Source: Straminergon stramineum
Taxonomy: Eukaryota > Streptophyta > Bryopsida > Hypnales > Calliergonaceae
Assembly (NCBI GenBank): GCA_963920665.1
Contig: OY987273.1
Coordinates: 9,426,501-9,490,500 of the forward strand
Direction of reading: 5' to 3'
Length of the DNA: 64,000 nt
A program made the translations under genes and the position numbers. Each line of letters opens with the position of its first letter. The first letter of the stretch is position 1. Positions 59,920-64,000 of this stretch are shown here, piece by piece. The notes beneath the pieces are model-generated. The model saw nothing but the letters and a program-made list of their open reading frames with translations. It had not been told where the DNA came from and did not search any database.

Positions 59920-62465
59920 CGTTGGAAGTAGTCGCTGAAGTGAAGGTATACTCCGCCACATTGTGGACACACTAAATTCATTCTCACTGATCTCCTACAG
60001 AAATGGCACTTCCTTCCGTCTTGCACTATGGACAAGCCCATGAACTCCTAGTATTGATAACCGGAATTGTGATACCGCTCCCCTCTGCATGCTCCAAGGA
60101 TGACTAAGCTCATTGGCCAGTTGCAATTGAAAGTGCAAGTGTGACACTAGATCTTTCCAAAGCTACTCAAAAGACAGTTTGTTTAGAATGAAACAATTTA
60201 CTGCTGACGTATCCAATAGATAGAAGAAAATTTTGTGCCACCACTTGTGGCTACGGGTCTGGCTAGAATAGCTACCTCGCAGTTGATCCGCAACGTCCAC
60301 TCCTCTCATGAACTTTGTGTATGCTTTGTGGATTGGTAATGTCTCCAAGTTCGTAACATCGCCATTGATACGGCGGGCCACTATGGGCCACTATTGACTG
60401 GGAGGCGGTATTGGTAGGTAAAATGAAGACAACATCAACACAACCTTCCTATCCATAAACACAACAGCTGCAATGTCACTAGTTGAATGCATCCTTCATA
60501 GTAATGAACCGTGTAGCTCTTTGGACAAAGCCTTCAAGTCAAGCAAGGACCTCAGCAACCCCAATCGATTGCACTGTATAGTGCTCACAACGAAAGTGCC
60601 TCATGATCATAGGTCAATGAGAAGCTTCACTGATGTGAAATAGTTGTCAGTACAAACGACATGAGCCTTCCCATGCAACCCCTCCATTAACTACATTACT
60701 ACTTCATGTGTTGTTTTGGCGTCTCCTAAGGTACCTCCTACCAACGACTCCTTGAAGAACTATCCTATATAGATTTGGAAGTCGTACAAGTATTTATGAC
60801 AGGCATTTGCCAAACACCACACCTTCACTCCCCACTTCATCAGCTTCCTAGGCATGTACTATTTGACAAGGTAGTACGTTCCTTTGTAAGATATTAGAGT
60901 TTCGTCTACACTGACCTCTTGGTGCAAATGCCACTTGGATTTGAATTTCTACTGCAGCTCTCTAATCAACCACCTCATTTTTCGCAACTTGTCAAACTCG
61001 AGGTTGGAGTCTACTACAACAAGCACACTATCATCAGCTATATGGAGGCATCATGTAATGTCTTCGTATCTCATACTAGTCATGATGCTTGATATGCTAG
61101 GGTAGTAGAGAAATTCATTAGATCAATTCCAGTAGCTTTAGTGTCTTGGCAAGAGCTTGATTCCCATCAACAAGTTCACTGCCATAAAAGCTTTCAACTC
61201 TGTTGTATCAAGACGCCACCAATTTCGTCCACCAAGAGGCATGTTTCTCCTCATATGCATCGCATTGGCGTATCTGTTTGTGTCCACACATATCTGATGA
61301 AGAGTCTGTTTGCTCCAAAAGCAACCAAACAGAGCTACTTGTGTGGGTATTCGAAGTATTGGAAAACTAGGACCTCTAGTGGGACCCAAAAAAGGTGGGT
61401 GTGGGATGGCAAAGGTGGACCCTTGCATGGTCCAAGTTTCATCGTGAAATGCGTGAAGAAAAGCCAGACGTTGAGTAGCCAGAGACAACCACCTGTTTCG
61501 TCTTCCTACTGCTACAAGTGGAGGCATACCTACATCTGAAGTGACTACAAGCTCGGTCCACGATGGATTGACGTCACTACCCCTCTGATGTGGACAAACT
61601 TGACTGGCTACAACTTTGCTTCGACGTTGCGATGAGCTGGCTTCAACAATAGCAACTGTGTTGGTGGATTTCGAAACAGGTGACGATTCTTGGTGACAGT
61701 AGTCACGGAGTGCTACTTCAGGTGCCTCTTTCAGCGCCGGCGGAGCTTGCGGCCACTCTCACTACTCCCATGTGCAAGTATAGTATTCAACTCCACCACA
61801 CTTGACGGGCCTGGGCAATGGCTACCTCTTGCAACGGTAGGCACTTGCCAATGGATTTGTAAATCACATTCTTCTGTAGCGCATAGGACCTGCATAGTGA
61901 CACATGGAAAGATAGTAGTAGAGGCTCGTGTTATCATGGAGTCATGCAAGACTTCTTAGAAAAGCCGAGTGAAGCTTTCTAGTTGAGGAGTTGACAATGT
62001 AGGGACGTAAGATGCATGCATGAGATCCGCCGCATCTACTACAGTCAAGCATGCAAGAAAATTGGTGAGTGACGAGTTGGAGTCCTCCACTCTATCTTGC
62101 ACATCAGACTCCAGGGTGTCCATTGATCGAAGAAGCATTGAGTAGAAGCTACCAAAGGAGGCCTCACTGTTAGCATTTATCTCTTGCAATGACAGATGCC
62201 CTCCCGACAATCGAAAGTGCGAGTCGTCTACTGGCCAACTGCAAAGGTCTTTGTAGTCATTGCATTGTCTGATAATGGAAATGTGGTCTACTTCCCCACA
62301 AGGCAAGTGCACCTCATTACCGTCGTCAAGCACGACAATGTACATGAGTTCGCATTTGTTGTTGTGCACATAGGAGTGGATGACGAGTCCTAGAAGCCAC
62401 TCAGGCTCATCTACGATATCTTCATTTCGAACTTCTGCCATCAATAATGAAGAGGGGATACACAC
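59920..62465 (-). pseudogene. piggyBac-family transposase, broken
   Basis: Read from 62465 down. An N-terminal part has a Tudor/SH3-like stretch (YIVVLDDGNEVHLPCGEVDHI). At 61.3-61.14 kb comes the start of the piggyBac core (CVDTNRYANAMH, WRLDTTELKAFMAVNLLMGIK). The catalytic region has EVSVDETLISYKGTYYLVK (first Asp, codon at 60904-60906), YMPRKLMKWGVKVWCLAN, HVVCTDNYFTSVKLL (second Asp, 60646-60648) and TKFMRGVDVADQLRGSY with HKWWHKIFFYLLD (third Asp, 60295-60297). A Cys-rich end (CHFCRRSV...LVCPQCGGVYLH) lies near 60.0 kb. In-frame TAG after YYLVK, YIG and EVVM, TGA twice near 60.62 kb, and frameshifts make it inactive. piggyBac enzymes cut and paste at TTAA. Confidence 0.8.
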
Positions 62466-64000
62466 TGGGATTGGTATAGAAATTATTGTAGGGACATCCT
62501 AAGCCAATGTTGGCTGCATTGTCCACAAGTCGCCTCGCCAAGGCATTATGTAAGTGTTGTCAAAGTCAAGCAAGGGGATAGTGCTAGCGGAGGCATCTAA
62601 ATTCCCTATTGGTGCTGCGTGGGTAGCTACGGCAATGCCAACATGAGATAAGTGTTCTGGCGACAATAGTTGCTTTCCTTATTTGTTGTCCTTCTTGTTA
62701 TGCAAGTTGGTCAGCATCTCATCCTTCCTTTTCTGATGTCTGTCACTATTGTCGCTTGAGAGCATGTGTGCGAAGTTTGTGAATGTAGGTGGAGGAAGTT
62801 GTTGGGGCCGATATGGAGATAGCAACAAATTTTTGACTTCATCACATGGGTGCGTCTACTCTGCCATGTTGTCCTCGGAGCTTGTCATACAGGATTGAGC
62901 CACCGTCACTTGGCGAGCACTCTTTGTATGAATTAAGAGAAGGCAACAAAGGTGCAAATCTAGCAAAGGCAAGGAGGTGATGACATGTCAAGCCAGAGGA
63001 AGACACACAACACGTGGTTCACATCATCATTGAAGCCATGTTGATGTCCTTTAGGTAATCTCTCTCTCCAACCAAGGATGCGAGCATAGTGATGACAAAA
63101 AAGAAAACATAGATTGCGTGGGCTATCTCTCCTCTTCACGCCTCGTTTCACTACTCTCCAAAGTAAGTGCCAACTATTGAGAAGTCCAAGTATCTCTCGG
63201 ATCTAAGCGTTAGTGGCACCGATTGATTTTGCCCATTGCTAGATAATTTCCCAAATATAAGGCAACCGACAAGGTTGTTGCAGACAAGGCGCAAGACAAC
63301 AGCTATGAAATGGTAGTTGCATACTCTAAAAATACAAAGCCAGGTATTCTATGGTGGTAATGTTGTTGATGTGTGGAAGCTGCAATCTTGTCGAACTTAG
63401 CTAATTGGATCGTTATCGTATACATGTGGCAAGACAACTATGACAAAACGATGGAGGTAGTAGTGCAGAACTAGAGTATCGTTGTAGTAAACCGTAATAG
63501 ACATCGGTTTAATGTGTGTGCATGCAATTTGTTTCATGACATCTCCTATGATTTTCAAAGGCTAACATGACTGGTAACACATTGTCATCATTGTCATTGC
63601 AGAAACTGCAGCTAAGCGATAGACGCTGTCTAAAGGTAGGCGGATCAACAAGCACATGCAAAAATACCATAAACTACGTCATTGCATTGGCTGTGCTCTT
63701 TGGAAATGTGCAAGCAACAATTATTGGAGGAAAGTGAATACAGGCAACCATGGTACAAGATCATTGCGTCAGTGTCTATGAAGAATGACATGAGTAACAT
63801 AATGTCATTTATACGCATGCGACTACTCACAATGCATGCAAGTATGTGTTCAAAATCATACTTGTAAGGCAATTGAGCTATACTTTGATGAAACTTCAAT
63901 GCTAGAGAACTACATAGATACGCCGAGGAACGATGAGAACTTCAGAATATTGTATAGTCAAGTGCATTCAGCAGTTATTATGGTATCTTTTTATGTAGCA
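62466..64000. other. Unassigned right end of the window
   Basis: GC-richer than the window average but without a convincing gene; short minus-strand frames (63151-62960, 63899-63645) match nothing I know. It may be the 5' flank of the piggyBac element; no inverted end or TTAA pair was identified. Confidence 0.3.

Noticed and set aside
1..64000. CRISPR arrays, rRNA, tRNA, bacterial operons
   Set aside because: No regularly spaced direct repeats with unique spacers, no tRNA cloverleaf or rRNA words noticed; introns and transposons show nuclear eukaryotic DNA.

Overview
The window looks like gene-poor nuclear DNA of a green plant. It is AT-rich, has spliceosomal introns (GT..AG), telomere-like CCCTAAA tracts (about 13.11 and 15.58 kb), and one spliced gene that resembles a plant C2-domain protein family. 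Nearly everything else is decayed mobile DNA or dispersed repeats. The piggyBac remnant and the ParB/methyltransferase-like genes would be unusual in a flowering plant, so I lean towards a non-seed plant or streptophyte alga; this is inference and the species is not identified.

Layout. 0-3.97 kb: right part of element 'A' (broken gene for a methyltransferase-like protein, a coiled-coil/proline-rich segment, a HAD-phosphatase-like gene). 3.98-8.1 kb: an LTR-like repeat, split by a 2-2.7 kb block full of ACAAATTGT motifs; a diverged partner lies at 56.7-58.0 kb. 8.1-15.9 kb: AT-rich DNA with a (AT)n tract, a TTAA-flanked MITE and a GC-rich minisatellite. 15.97-22.99 kb: element 'B', a second, more complete copy of A's gene set (ParB-like domain, methyltransferase-like domain, coiled-coil/proline-rich segment, HAD phosphatase). 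24.01-40.20 kb: a candidate 16.2-kb hAT-type element with 9-bp inverted ends and a 7/8-matching 8-bp target duplication. It holds a hAT transposase, a RING-like gene, a gene with a Gly/Tyr/Ser-rich tail and a kinase-like gene, all broken, separated by GC-rich repeat patches. 40.5-46.5 kb: region 'C', broken gene pieces interspersed with 50-95-nt hairpins. 46.9-47.5 kb: a CACTA-type MITE and a minisatellite. 48.61-53.20 kb: the one apparently intact gene (minus strand, ten exons, 522 aa, C2-like domain plus C-terminal membrane segment). 53.9-58 kb: a MITE, noncoding DNA and repeats. 59.9-62.5 kb: a broken piggyBac transposase, minus strand; the rest is unassigned.

Most interesting pattern. Elements A and B carry the same genes in the same order. 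The fusion of a ParB-like domain to a beta-class DNA methyltransferase-like domain is familiar from phages and bacteria. Each copy is studded with its own imperfect palindrome: TAGGTCGA-C-TCGACCTA type in A, TATCCTCGA-N-TCGAGGATA type in B. Both share a TCGANTCGA core and sit in the homologous intron as well as in flanks. Region C shows a similar layout with longer hairpins. A family-specific palindrome recognised by the element's own protein is a testable idea, not a demonstrated one.
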